Shown one piece after another: positions 27,501 to 35,024 of a stretch of DNA of 64,000 nt. Source of the stretch: CAVYGN01 sp963796325 (GTDB lineage Bacteria; Spirochaetota; Brevinematia; Brevinematales; JAOACQ01); NCBI GenBank assembly GCA_963796325.1, contig CAWCLF010000001.1, forward strand, positions 186,001-250,000. Direction: 5' to 3'. A program made the position numbers and the translations under genes. The notes under the pieces were generated by a model, which had not been told where the DNA came from, ran no database searches, and saw nothing but the letters and a program-made list of their open reading frames with translations. The stretch's first letter is position 1. The number at the start of each line of letters is the position of its first letter.

Positions 27501-27644
27501 AGCTTCTTTGACTTCAAGGCATTCCGAGGAAATGCAGCCTGCACCGCCGCACAATTGAATCGTATATTTGTATTTCTTCATCCTGTCGATAGTTTCATTT
27601 TTAATTTTAACGAGATCGTCGCGTTTCTGTATTTTTTTAGTCAT
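24543..27644 (-). CDS. hydB: HydB-GltD fusion: NuoF-like hydrogenase subunit fused to a glutamate-synthase-small-subunit-like flavoprotein
   Basis: 1033 residues, far longer than a usual ~600-residue HydB. Order: thioredoxin-like [2Fe-2S] (CGGAGC...GCIGTC, ~32-80), NuoF FMN/NADH module (RGRGGGGFPTAIKWE; CNADEGDPGAFMDRS), SLBB, NuoF [4Fe-4S] (CSKCTPCRIG), then from ~560 a GltD-like half: Fer4_20 domain (CQNACPAGVNVPGYIALL; CGRVCTHPCESSCRR), FAD Rossmann (IIGAGPAGLTCGYYLA), nucleotide Rossmann (VVVGGGNTAIDAARVA) and closing FAD motif (GVFAGGDVVRG). The two C-terminal ferredoxin clusters of standard HydB are replaced by this half. It may add an NADPH site to the hydrogenase (inference). It ends with a lone CLRC motif. 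Confidence 0.93.
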   Translation of the reverse strand: MTKKIQKRDDLVKIKNETIDRMKKYKYTIQLCGGAGCISSECLEVKEALLKSLEEYGLTDSVLVKLTGCIGTCAIGPVMIVEPDSVFYTKLEPSIIPKIVASHFLSGTMVQDKTYFDKKTNKYIPYLEDIDFFKKQVKIVLRNCGKIDYSSLTQYIANDGYFAAEKSLNSMKPEDVIKTVRDSGLRGRGGGGFPTAIKWEAGRNAKNGSKYIVCNADEGDPGAFMDRSVIEGDPQSIIEGMIIGGYAIGAQKGYIYIRAEYPLAVERLEQAIINAREAGLLGSNIFGSGFNFDIEIRIGAGSFVCGEETALMASIEGKRGEPRQKPPFPFEEGLFKKPTIINNVETFANIAPILLKGSRWYSTFGTVNSKGTKVFALAGNIQNTGLVEVPIGVTLGEIVFDIGGGITKNKKFKAAQTGGPSGGCITPENLNVPLDYDNLARLGTIMGSGGLIIMNEDACMVDVARFFMDFVQDESCSKCTPCRIGTKRMLEILERITKGKGKDGDIELLEELGNTIRITAVCGLGQSGPNPVLSTIKYFRNEYEEHIKNKYCRAGVCSDLFISPCQNACPAGVNVPGYIALLSVGRIRDAYNLIRKDNPFPAVCGRVCTHPCESSCRRAQLDEPIAIMDLKRYTADMILSVDEPYTDVVFPKKDKSVGIIGAGPAGLTCGYYLARLGYAVDVYEAASAAGGVLAFGIPEYRLPKKVLDHEISVIEHVGVKIHLNTSIESDKQFNSIRKKHNAVFVATGAQFSNKIGVPGEEIEGVVHGLDFLKDVNLNGLKSTPEKVVVVGGGNTAIDAARVAVRLGSKNVTILYRRETEAMPADPREVHEAIEEGIKIIPSSAPVRFIGNEKLEKIECIKMELKGYDNSGRRKPSPIPGSEFSLPCDEAILAVSQYSDLPFINKDEVEVTKWGTFVTDKDTYMTGMEGVFAGGDVVRGSDIVISAIADGKNAAKSMDIYLGGKGVLNTGGDIDIPRASEEKALVEHERFAMKYIPSEIRKDNFEEVAMGFHKLNAIAESMRCLRCDRRVQND

Positions 27645-27653
27645 TTTATCCGC

Positions 27654-28154
27654 CTATTGAAAATTGACAAGCAGGGATTTCAGCTTATCCGGGTTAACCT
27701 GCTTGTATACCTTGTCGTTGATCGTAATTGCCGGAGCCAAACCGCATGCGCCGATACACCTCATGACTTCAAGAGAAAATTTTCCGTCGGCTGTTGTATC
27801 TCCGGGTTCGATATTGAGGATTTCAACAAGTTTATCTATGATTTTTTTCCCTCCCCTGACGTAGCAGGCAGTTCCAAGACATACGCGGATAGTGTATTTA
27901 CCCCTCTTTTTTGTTGAAAAGAAGGAATAAAAAGTTGTGACGCCGTAAACTTCGGAGAGAGGTTTATTCAGTTTAAGAGCAATGAACTGCTGTAATTCCA
28001 GAGGCAGGTAGCCGAATATTCCCTGGGCCAGGTGAAGGATCTGTATAAGACTGCCTTCTTTATTTTTATATTCATCGATAATTGATGAGATCCTGTCGTA
28101 TTTTTGTTTTTCAGTTTCTTTTGAACATGGACATTCCTGCTTAATTTCGTTCAT
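27654..28154 (-). CDS. hydC: HydC / NuoE-like [2Fe-2S] thioredoxin-fold subunit
   Basis: 166 residues. LLPLELQ-type NuoE helical start (HLAQGIFGYLPLELQQFIAL), then cluster ligands in CLGTACYVRGG and CIGACGLAPAI, the standard four-Cys NuoE pattern. It relays electrons between the NuoF-like HydB and HydA. The gene is 9 bases upstream of hydB. Nothing is truncated. Confidence 0.93.
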   Translation of the reverse strand: MNEIKQECPCSKETEKQKYDRISSIIDEYKNKEGSLIQILHLAQGIFGYLPLELQQFIALKLNKPLSEVYGVTTFYSFFSTKKRGKYTIRVCLGTACYVRGGKKIIDKLVEILNIEPGDTTADGKFSLEVMRCIGACGLAPAITINDKVYKQVNPDKLKSLLVNFQ

Positions 28155-28181
28155 AAAACCCCCCTTGCGATCGTTCCCGTA

Positions 28182-29594
28182 TCAGACATCCCACTTATCT
28201 GTTTCAAGGTACTCTTTTATTGATCTGGCAGCGGTTCTTCCTGCGCCCATAGCGGTAACCACCGTTGCGGAGCCTGTAACTATATCTCCTCCGGCAAAAA
28301 CGCCCTTAATCGATGTGCGGCCCATACCGTCGGCAACGATATCTCCTTTATTATTGAAGACAAGCTGTTTTGTCGTCCTTGCGATTATTGGATTCGAGGC
28401 TGATCCCACTGCAACAATTACTTCATCGATATCTATTGAAAATTCTGAGTTAATGACCGGTACAGGACTTCTCCTGCCCGAAGAATCATTTTCCCCGAGC
28501 TCCATTTTTATGCATTTCATACTTTTAACGAAGCCGTTTTCATCGCCTTCGTAGCTTAAAGGATTTGTCAATGTTAAAAAAATTATTCCCTCTTCCTGTG
28601 CATGTCTTATCTCGTCTATCCTTGCAGGCATTTCATCAATCCCCCGCCTGTAAACGATATAAACATTTCCGGCTTTAAGTCTTAATGCTGTCCTGGCCGC
28701 ATCTACAGCTACATTACCTCCTCCTATTACGGCCACATTTTCCCCTCTTTTTACGGGTGTGTCGAATTCACCCTGAATATATGCTTTCATAAGGTTGACG
28801 CGCGTCAGGAACTCGTTTGCAGAATAAATTCCGTTCAGATTTTCTCCGGGAATATTCATGAACTTCGGGAGACCTGCTCCGGTACCGATAAAAACGGCAT
28901 TGAAACCATCGCTGAAAAGATCTTCAAGTGTCAGGGCCCTTCCTACAAGTACATTTGTCATGAATGTTACGCCTAGTTCTTTTAATAATTCGATTTCGCT
29001 TGAAACAATCTGTTTCGGAAGCCTGAATTCCGGGATCCCGTATACGAGTACTCCCCCGGGTTTGTGATAACCCTCAAAAACTACAGTTTTATAACCCATT
29101 CTGGCAAGATCTGCCGCACAGCTCAAACCGGCCGGACCCGATCCTATTACAGCAACCTTTTTCCCTTTTACATGACGGCCGGATTTTTTAGCATCACGCC
29201 GGTTTTCCCCTTTTCTTTTTAAGTCCAGATCCGAAACAAAACGTTCTAAATGTCCGATTGAAACGGGATCTCCGGTTTTTCCTGCAAGGCAGAATACCTG
29301 GCATTGTTCTTCCTGGGGGCAGACTCTTCCTGTAACCGCAGGCAGGGCATTATTCTCATGTATTATATTGATGGCAAGTTTAAAATCCCTTTTATTTATT
29401 GCATAAATAAACGAAGGAATATCTATTGAAACCGGGCATCCTTTGATGCAGGGTTTGGTCTTGCATTGAAGACAGCGGGCGCTCTCGCATACGGCTTCCT
29501 CTTCGTTATAACCGAGAGGCACTTCGCTGAAATTGCCGGTTCTTTTTCCCGGAGGCTGCTGTCTCATTAAAACGGCATGTTTATTTATCATCAT
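28182..29594 (-). CDS. nfnB: NfnB: large subunit of NADH-dependent ferredoxin:NADP+ oxidoreductase (GltD family)
   Basis: 470 residues. Cys-rich N-domain binding [4Fe-4S] clusters (CLQCKTKPCIKGCPVSIDIP; CPQEEQCQVFC), FAD Rossmann (VIGSGPAGLSCAADLARMG), nucleotide Rossmann (VIGGGNVAVDAARTALRL) and closing FAD motif (GVFAGGDIVTGSATVV). Alone it could be GltD, but its 14-base overlap with an NfnA-type gene makes NfnAB (electron-bifurcating transhydrogenase) or the homologous SudAB the better call. Start ATG 29594; ATG 29591 and 29567 are also possible. Confidence 0.9.
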   Translation of the reverse strand: MMINKHAVLMRQQPPGKRTGNFSEVPLGYNEEEAVCESARCLQCKTKPCIKGCPVSIDIPSFIYAINKRDFKLAINIIHENNALPAVTGRVCPQEEQCQVFCLAGKTGDPVSIGHLERFVSDLDLKRKGENRRDAKKSGRHVKGKKVAVIGSGPAGLSCAADLARMGYKTVVFEGYHKPGGVLVYGIPEFRLPKQIVSSEIELLKELGVTFMTNVLVGRALTLEDLFSDGFNAVFIGTGAGLPKFMNIPGENLNGIYSANEFLTRVNLMKAYIQGEFDTPVKRGENVAVIGGGNVAVDAARTALRLKAGNVYIVYRRGIDEMPARIDEIRHAQEEGIIFLTLTNPLSYEGDENGFVKSMKCIKMELGENDSSGRRSPVPVINSEFSIDIDEVIVAVGSASNPIIARTTKQLVFNNKGDIVADGMGRTSIKGVFAGGDIVTGSATVVTAMGAGRTAARSIKEYLETDKWDV

Positions 29595-30420
29595 TACCGC
29601 ACTCCGCCCACCTTTCCAGACAAATTTTTTCGTCGTTCTTATATGAATTAAGTCTCAATATCAACTCATCGAAATCAATATCCTGAGCATCAAATTCCGG
29701 ACCGTCCATGCATGTAAACCTGATTATTTTACCCGCCGTGACCCGGCACGCTCCGCACATTCCCATTCCGCATACCATCATTGAGTTTAAACTTACAACA
29801 GTTTTTATCGGGTAACTGCCGGTTAAGGCGGCAACCGACTTCATCATTACTGCCGGTCCTATCGCCAGGATCCTGTTGAATTTTTCTTTTTTTATTAAGA
29901 TGTCCTGAAGTATATCCGTAACAAAACCTCTTTGACCAGATGAACCGTCATTTGTGGTTATTATCAGGCTGTCGGATACTTCTTTCAGCTTTTCAGTCCA
30001 GAAAAGATATTTTTTTGACCTGAAACCGGCGATCAGAGTTACAAAATTTCCGGCTTCTTTTAATTTTCTGGCGATCGGATATACTGCTGCAACTCCTACA
30101 CCGCCTCCGATAACTGCAATGCGGCCGAAATTTTCGATTAGAGAGGGGTTTCCCTGAGGGCCGAGCAGATCTTTTATGAAACCGCCTTTTTTTTTAGAAG
30201 CGAGTTCTGAAGTGGATTTACCCGATTTTTGGAAAACAAGCGTGATTGTTCCTTTTTCCCTGTCGAAATCGGCAATTGTTAAAGGTATTCTTTCGCCTTT
30301 TTCAGAAACTCTTACTATGACGAATTGGCCAGCCTCAGCTTTCCTTGCGACAAGAGGAGCTTCCATATTTGCATAGAAGATTTCCGGGGCCAGAGGGTAT
30401 ATTTCATTTATTTTGAACAT
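29581..30420 (-). CDS. nfnA: NfnA: small subunit of NADH-dependent ferredoxin:NADP+ oxidoreductase
   Basis: 279 residues: FAD-binding beta-barrel (EAGQFVIVRVSEKGERIPLT), NAD(P)-binding domain (IAVIGGGVGVAAVYPIARKL) and a C-terminal [2Fe-2S] site (CGMGMCGACRVTAGKIIRFT), the architecture of NfnA/SudB and PyrK. Together with NfnB it couples NADH + reduced ferredoxin to NADP+ reduction. It is the first gene of the hydrogenase operon, so its dosage is tied to HydABC. A short palindromic hairpin (CCGTA..TACGG, 30431-30444) and a TATAAT-like hexamer (30480-30485) lie in the leader. Confidence 0.9.
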   Translation of the reverse strand: MFKINEIYPLAPEIFYANMEAPLVARKAEAGQFVIVRVSEKGERIPLTIADFDREKGTITLVFQKSGKSTSELASKKKGGFIKDLLGPQGNPSLIENFGRIAVIGGGVGVAAVYPIARKLKEAGNFVTLIAGFRSKKYLFWTEKLKEVSDSLIITTNDGSSGQRGFVTDILQDILIKKEKFNRILAIGPAVMMKSVAALTGSYPIKTVVSLNSMMVCGMGMCGACRVTAGKIIRFTCMDGPEFDAQDIDFDELILRLNSYKNDEKICLERWAECGNDDK

Positions 30421-30535
30421 AGTTTATTTCCGTATTATTACGGCATAGGCAAATACATCATCGATCAAATTTAACCCTTATTATACTCTTCTTTTTATTA
30501 AATATAAAGAAAATGAACAGAATATTATAAAAAAT

Positions 30536-30568
30536 AAAGCCGACCCCGCATCATGCGGTGATCGGCTT
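30536..30568 (-). terminator. Intrinsic terminator of the tRNA-Ala gene
   Basis: Read on the minus strand immediately after the tRNA: outer stem AAAGCCGA/TCGGCTTT with inner CCGCA/TGCGG, followed by a T-rich tract (complement of A-rich 30528-30537). It is just downstream of the tRNA discriminator base. Confidence 0.85.
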
Positions 30569-30641
30569 TGGAGATGATGGGAATTGAACCCACGGCCCCT
30601 ACAATGCCATTGTAGTGCTCTCCCAACTGAGCTACATCCCC
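30569..30641 (-). tRNA. tRNA-Ala (anticodon GGC)
   Basis: A 73-base cloverleaf. Acceptor GGGGATG pairs with CATCTCC and includes the G3:U70 pair that identifies alanine tRNAs; D-arm GCTC/GAGC; anticodon stem CTACA/TGTAG with loop ATGGCAT, so the anticodon is GGC (reads GCC/GCU); T-arm GTGGG/CCCAT region with TTCAATT loop. Discriminator A. CCA is not encoded (AAG follows). It has its own promoter and terminator. Confidence 0.96.
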
Positions 30642-30657
30642 ATCATTTGCGCATCAA

Positions 30658-30687
30658 ACTATAACTATTTTATAGGAGAATAAGCAA
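30658..30687 (-). promoter_or_regulatory. Promoter of tRNA-Ala
   Basis: Minus strand: TTGCTT (30687-30682), 18-bp spacer, TATAGT (30663-30658); the expected start is about 10 bases before the tRNA 5' end. Confidence 0.65.
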
Positions 30688-30718
30688 AAAAACAAATTAT
30701 TCCAGATAGGAGATCGAT

Positions 30719-30789
30719 AAAAAAATCCCCCATAAACGAGACGCGGCCTTACCGCTTCCCTTTCATGGGGGTGTGTCTGGGGGTCTTTT
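30719..30789 (-). ncRNA. Candidate small RNA or long 3' UTR ending in an intrinsic terminator
   Basis: On the minus strand a TATAAT hexamer (30801-30796) is followed by ~70 bases that end in a hairpin with outer arms CCCCCAT (30771-30765) and ATGGGGG (30733-30727) enclosing an inner GCGG/CCGC stem, then a run of seven T (complement of 30719-30725, broken by one A). This is a full promoter-like / structured / terminator layout with no ORF. It could instead be only the terminator of the regulator gene that ends at 30914. The -35 (TTACTT) is poor. Confidence 0.45.
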
Positions 30790-30844
30790 CCATTTATTAT
30801 AGATTTTTCCGGGGATAAAAGTAATCCCCCCAAGGTCGGTTTTA

Positions 30845-30890
30845 TATCCGACTATTGGTGGGGAATATACCCGACTCATGGTGGGTATAG
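30845..30890. repeat. Two tandem imperfect 23-bp repeats
   Basis: Copy 1 at 30845-30867 and copy 2 at 30868-30890, sharing the core CCGACT(A/C)(T/A)TGGTGGG flanked by TA-rich ends. They lie just downstream of the large regulator gene. A further hairpin (GGGGAT/ATCCCC) occurs at 30811-30831. No ORF runs through them. Confidence 0.6.
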
Positions 30891-30913
30891 AATGTTCTGA
30901 AAGAGATTAAATA

Positions 30914-33394
30914 TTATTCTTTCATTATTTTGCTCAATAAAGTGAATACGAAAGACTGATATCCGAACCGGCTTACCTGGTAATCCCTCATACGTTCGAA
31001 AAACTCATCCCTGTTTTTTACACCGATTTTAGCATAAATATTCGTTATGTGATCCTTGACGGAACCGGTCTGTATAAACAGCCTTTCGGCGATCTCACGG
31101 TTCCTGCAGCCTTCTATGACAAGTTCGAGTATCTCCTTTTCTCTAGGGGTAAAATAATAATCATGGAAGAAAGACTCTTCAAGCTTGAAAACCGATGAGA
31201 TCATCTGCTTGATATCGATTGCATTCCATCGGATCCCTTCGATTACATTGTTGATATAAACCGGGTCCGCCTTTGTCAGGAAAGATATCCGCGTATTGTC
31301 TCTCTTGATAATGCGGAAAACCATAAAATTCATAACTTGTCCTGCAATGACATGAGAAGCGTATTCTTCCGCTTTCGGCCTGTCTTCTTCCATCAGGAAA
31401 TCAAGGAAGGAAAGACTGCTCTTCAATGATTCTTCAGTCATTTCGAAGATTTCAAGCCCTGCTTTATTAAGAAAAATAATATTCAGGTTCATATCGGTTT
31501 CGACAATGACAGTCGGGAGCAAAAGCGCCATTTCACGGAACCTTTCCTCGCTTTTTTTAAGCTTTTCCTCAGCCTTCTGCTTTTCCAGGACTTCTAAGTG
31601 AAGCCGGGCATTTGCCCTGTATAATTCCGAGGTCCTTTGAATAACCTGCTGTTCAAGGTCTTTTGCCTGATTCTGAATTCTCTGGAACAGCAGGGTCCCT
31701 ATGAGACTGTCGTTAATCTTAGTCCTCAGAATTTCATACATCTGTTCGTTTTTCGGACCGTATTCGAAAACGATTATTCCAAGCTGGGACTGCCCATGAT
31801 AAAGATTTTCCGTAATCAGGGTAAAACGTTTATCCGATGGAAATATATCATCGGGTATAATATCGGGCGTATGGAATGTTTTGCCTTCAGCAGGGAGTGC
31901 TATACGTCCTTTTTCATTAAATGCGAATATTAGATTCGATTCTTTTATCGGATCAAGGGGATCCCGGTACAGGGAAATATAACAGCTCCTGATCCCGAGA
32001 CCCGGCAGGTTTGTTAAAAGAACGTTATACTGGTCTTCGAATGTAAATGTATTTACAAGCTTCGCTCCGAATTCGCTTATTTCCTCCCTTTCGGAATCTC
32101 CGATGATCTTGCTTATCAATTCTCCCCTTTGTATGATATCCCCGATCATTATTCGCGCTTCCTGGAATAAATCTTCAGCCTGTATCAATGCTTTCCGGTC
32201 TGGTATTAAGGAAATCACATAACGCCTGAAAAGCGACAAAAGGGTATGAAGCGAATAAAACCCTATCCTTTTTTCCGATGTTTCCCTGATCAGGGAACTC
32301 CATATGACAAGGAAATCTGCAGCTTTATCGCCCTTTAGAACCTTTGAAAGGCTGTCCAGGAGTAGACCGACCGACTCAGATATCCATTCATTCCCCGAAA
32401 GTCCTGTTTCGATTATTTTAGAGACAATGTTTTGACTGATTACCGATAAATCTGAAGTGAATAAATCCCCGTTTACCGTCTTATTTCCGGGAATTGCCGA
32501 TGAAATGCCTTCTGAAAAACAGCCGCAGGATTCCCGGATTATCAGTTCATTCGAAAACAAAGTATCCTTCGGGACATCTTCACCGTTAAGGCATCTGTCG
32601 AGAAGTTCTGCTGAAAATTGCCCCAGTTTATAGATCGGCTGGCGGACAGATGTCAGATTTGCCTTCCGGCTTTCCGGTATATCATCAAACCCTGTTATAG
32701 GTATGGAATCGGCGCCGAATCGCCCCCTGATCTGCATTTCATCCATTATCCCCAGGGCCATATAATCGTTAGCTGAAACTATTGCGTCGAATACGGTTTT
32801 TCGTTCATCAAGAAGAATTTTTACCGCCTCTTTGCCTGAATTGAAGGCGAAATTACCGTTGACTATTAAGTTTTTATCAAAAGTGATCCCGTGGGATATC
32901 AGCATATCCCTGTAGGTGTTGAATCTTATCTCTGAATCGGAGCTGCCGGCAGGACCCGTGATAAATGCAATTTTTTTATAACCGTGATGTTCTAAGAGGT
33001 GAGTAAGGACATCTTTCATACCTTTCACGTTATCTGTTAAAACCGCAGGCTTGTCAAAGAATTTTTCACCGATGCAAACCATTGGAAAATCGCGGTATCG
33101 TTCGAGCAGTTTTTCCAGTTTCCCGCGCCCGGAAAAATTGGCAAGAGGCGGGGCCAGAACGATCAGGCCGTCCATTCTTTTCCTCGAGATAATATCAAAA
33201 AGGATGTTCCTGTTTTTTTCCCATTCGACTGGAGCGTCAAGCCTGCCTGCCACAATGCAGATCAGGTTCAATCCGTTTTTTTCAGCGTAATCGGATACCC
33301 CTGAAAGGATTTCAATATGGTATGCGGTGTTCAGCCAGTCGATCAGAAGGCCTATCGTCCATCTTTTTTTAACGTTTTTTGCGCTTTTCGGCAT
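30914..33394 (-). CDS. Sensor-regulator: periplasmic-binding-protein-like domain + PAS + LuxR-type HTH
   Basis: 826 residues. ~12-290 is a LacI/GalR-type sugar-binding fold (IGLLIDWLNTAYHIEILSGV; GYKKIAFITGPAGSSDSEIR; IPITGFDDIPESRKANLTSV) but without a LacI HTH and without a signal peptide, so it binds a cytosolic ligand. A ~280-residue linker is followed by a coiled coil (~575-620), a PAS domain (~625-740) and a LuxR HTH (FTPREKEILELVIEGCRNRE, with KDHITNIYAKIGVKNRDE). It is presumably a transcription activator responding to a sugar-like ligand plus a PAS signal. GGAGCAGGGATA precedes the ATG, 42 bases after the DUF6485-like gene. Its targets could be the flanking hydrogenase operons; this is unproven. 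Confidence 0.88.
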   Translation of the reverse strand: MPKSAKNVKKRWTIGLLIDWLNTAYHIEILSGVSDYAEKNGLNLICIVAGRLDAPVEWEKNRNILFDIISRKRMDGLIVLAPPLANFSGRGKLEKLLERYRDFPMVCIGEKFFDKPAVLTDNVKGMKDVLTHLLEHHGYKKIAFITGPAGSSDSEIRFNTYRDMLISHGITFDKNLIVNGNFAFNSGKEAVKILLDERKTVFDAIVSANDYMALGIMDEMQIRGRFGADSIPITGFDDIPESRKANLTSVRQPIYKLGQFSAELLDRCLNGEDVPKDTLFSNELIIRESCGCFSEGISSAIPGNKTVNGDLFTSDLSVISQNIVSKIIETGLSGNEWISESVGLLLDSLSKVLKGDKAADFLVIWSSLIRETSEKRIGFYSLHTLLSLFRRYVISLIPDRKALIQAEDLFQEARIMIGDIIQRGELISKIIGDSEREEISEFGAKLVNTFTFEDQYNVLLTNLPGLGIRSCYISLYRDPLDPIKESNLIFAFNEKGRIALPAEGKTFHTPDIIPDDIFPSDKRFTLITENLYHGQSQLGIIVFEYGPKNEQMYEILRTKINDSLIGTLLFQRIQNQAKDLEQQVIQRTSELYRANARLHLEVLEKQKAEEKLKKSEERFREMALLLPTVIVETDMNLNIIFLNKAGLEIFEMTEESLKSSLSFLDFLMEEDRPKAEEYASHVIAGQVMNFMVFRIIKRDNTRISFLTKADPVYINNVIEGIRWNAIDIKQMISSVFKLEESFFHDYYFTPREKEILELVIEGCRNREIAERLFIQTGSVKDHITNIYAKIGVKNRDEFFERMRDYQVSRFGYQSFVFTLLSKIMKE

Positions 33395-33436
33395 TATCCC
33401 TGCTCCAATTCAATGCGCCGGCAGCGGAGGACAGGC

Positions 33437-33607
33437 TTACTTATAGCGGTAATATTTCTGAAGGTTCCTCCAGGAACGGTCATAAGTCTTTTCCCCTTCC
33501 TCATTAAAAAAACAAGCCGGAAATTCTCCGCTGTCCCTGTGATAAGATATGCATGCTTTACAATTGCCGTTTCTTTCACATGGATAAGTGCAGCGGCATG
33601 ATTCCAT
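33437..33607 (-). CDS. Small Cys-rich protein, DUF6485-like
   Basis: 56 residues, short enough to be missed by length cut-offs. ATG at 33607 with GGAGAAATTT upstream; stop TAA at 33437-33439. The protein begins MESCRCTYPCERNGNCKACI and continues SYHRDSGEFPACFF, the C-x-C...C...C-x2-C...C pattern of DUF6485 proteins common in anaerobes; the Cys set probably binds metal. It lies upstream of and co-directional with the sensor-regulator. A shifted reading of the same DNA (33394-33579) is a shadow. The role is unknown. Confidence 0.8.
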   Translation of the reverse strand: MESCRCTYPCERNGNCKACISYHRDSGEFPACFFNEEGEKTYDRSWRNLQKYYRYK

Positions 33608-33694
33608 AAATTTCTCCGTTCAATATTAATATAACAGGGCTTTTATAACGGTGTTTTGCATTAAATAATATTTTTACTTATAAACAGGCGGTTG

Positions 33695-35023
33695 TTACTT
33701 ATTAATAAAACTCACATCAAGGAAGTGCGCAGAGCATGATATGCAGGGATCATAAGCCCTTACCAGCATTTCAAGGGCAAGGGAAATATCTTCTTCGTCC
33801 CTGTCAAGGATTTCGGGAACGAGTTTTTGCATATCGTACTCGATATTGGCAACATTCTGGGATGTCGGGATAATACAGTTTGCGTTAATGATTTTACCTT
33901 CATCATCCACTTCGTAATTATGGTAAAGTATTCCCCTCGGGACCTCGACAGCTCCAACGCCGTTCCCGGCTTTTACAGGGATTGAATGCTGTTCATTAAT
34001 TCCCACCACCATTTCTTCATCCGGGTTTATGCCGTTATTTTTCAAATCCTCGATGATTTTGATGGAATCTTCAAGGCAATGAATGCTTTCGATAAGCTGG
34101 GCGCAGGTATTAAGGTATGGATTTATGACTTTTGGTTTAAGGCCAAGGAATTTTGCAGCTTCTGCAGCTTTTTTGCAGAGCTTGGAATGGTTCAGATTGA
34201 ATCTTGCCAGAGCGCCTGTGAAATAAGAATCGCGCGATAATTTTGCATGTTTTGCGCTTGAATGGTGTACTACGAATTCGTTGGTAGCTTTTTTATAATC
34301 ATGCTTATCCATTTCGATTCCGTCGGTCGATCCTATTTTACCTTCCATCAGGGGGTAATCGGGCCCGTCCGATACCAGGCCTACGAACTCCGTATCCCTT
34401 TCGAAATCAGGAAAAGAAAAAGAGGCAAAAAGCTGTAAAGTTGCATCCATATCCGGCTGCATGCCCTTGAGTATGCTCAGCATCAGGTCAAGATCCTTTT
34501 CCCCGGGAATTTTAGTAAAGCCGCCCACTATGCATGATATCGGATGAACGTGCCTGCCTACCAGTATGTCGCAGATATCATTGCAGGTCTTTTTCATCCG
34601 AAGAGCCCTGCGGACAACCGTGTTATGGGTATCTATCAGAGGGACGAAGCTCTTTACACCGAGCATATCGGGAGCTACAAGAAGGTAAATATGAAGGATG
34701 TGGCTGTCGATTATTTCCATATTCAGGAGAAGTCTCCTGAGTTTTTTTGTCTGGATTGAGGGTAAAAAACCTATCGCATCCTCTGCCGCCTGTATTGAAC
34801 TGAGGGTATGTCCGCATGCGCATATTCCGCATATGCGCGAGGTGATATGCTGTGCTTCGAAAATCGAACGGCCTCTCAGCATGCCTTCAAAGAATCTCGG
34901 AGCTTCGACAATATCGAGCTCACATTTTAAAAGACTGCCGCCCTTTACATCGACGACAATATTGCCGTGCCCCTCCACGCGGGTCAGGTATTCAATATTG
35001 ATTTTTAAATTCTTTTCAGGCAT
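33695..35023 (-). CDS. [NiFe] hydrogenase large (alpha) subunit, sulfhydrogenase / group 3b type
   Basis: 442 residues. Proximal motif RICGICACGH (Cys65, Cys68, His72) and distal motif DPCISCSAH (Cys427, Cys430) supply the four Ni-Fe ligands; both are Cys, not Sec. Nine residues after His433 (FLDVSFINK) form the usual C-terminal extension removed by a maturation endopeptidase. It is the last gene of the beta-gamma-delta-alpha operon, 1 base after delta. It oxidises or evolves H2 with NADP(H), and in archaeal homologues also reduces sulfur. The hyp maturation genes are not in the window. Confidence 0.95.
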   Translation of the reverse strand: MPEKNLKINIEYLTRVEGHGNIVVDVKGGSLLKCELDIVEAPRFFEGMLRGRSIFEAQHITSRICGICACGHTLSSIQAAEDAIGFLPSIQTKKLRRLLLNMEIIDSHILHIYLLVAPDMLGVKSFVPLIDTHNTVVRRALRMKKTCNDICDILVGRHVHPISCIVGGFTKIPGEKDLDLMLSILKGMQPDMDATLQLFASFSFPDFERDTEFVGLVSDGPDYPLMEGKIGSTDGIEMDKHDYKKATNEFVVHHSSAKHAKLSRDSYFTGALARFNLNHSKLCKKAAEAAKFLGLKPKVINPYLNTCAQLIESIHCLEDSIKIIEDLKNNGINPDEEMVVGINEQHSIPVKAGNGVGAVEVPRGILYHNYEVDDEGKIINANCIIPTSQNVANIEYDMQKLVPEILDRDEEDISLALEMLVRAYDPCISCSAHFLDVSFINK

Positions 35024-35024
35024 T

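Noticed and set aside
33394..33579. 61-codon frame over the DUF6485-like gene
   Set aside because: The neighbouring frame (33437-33607) has a better SD and a recognisable Cys pattern.
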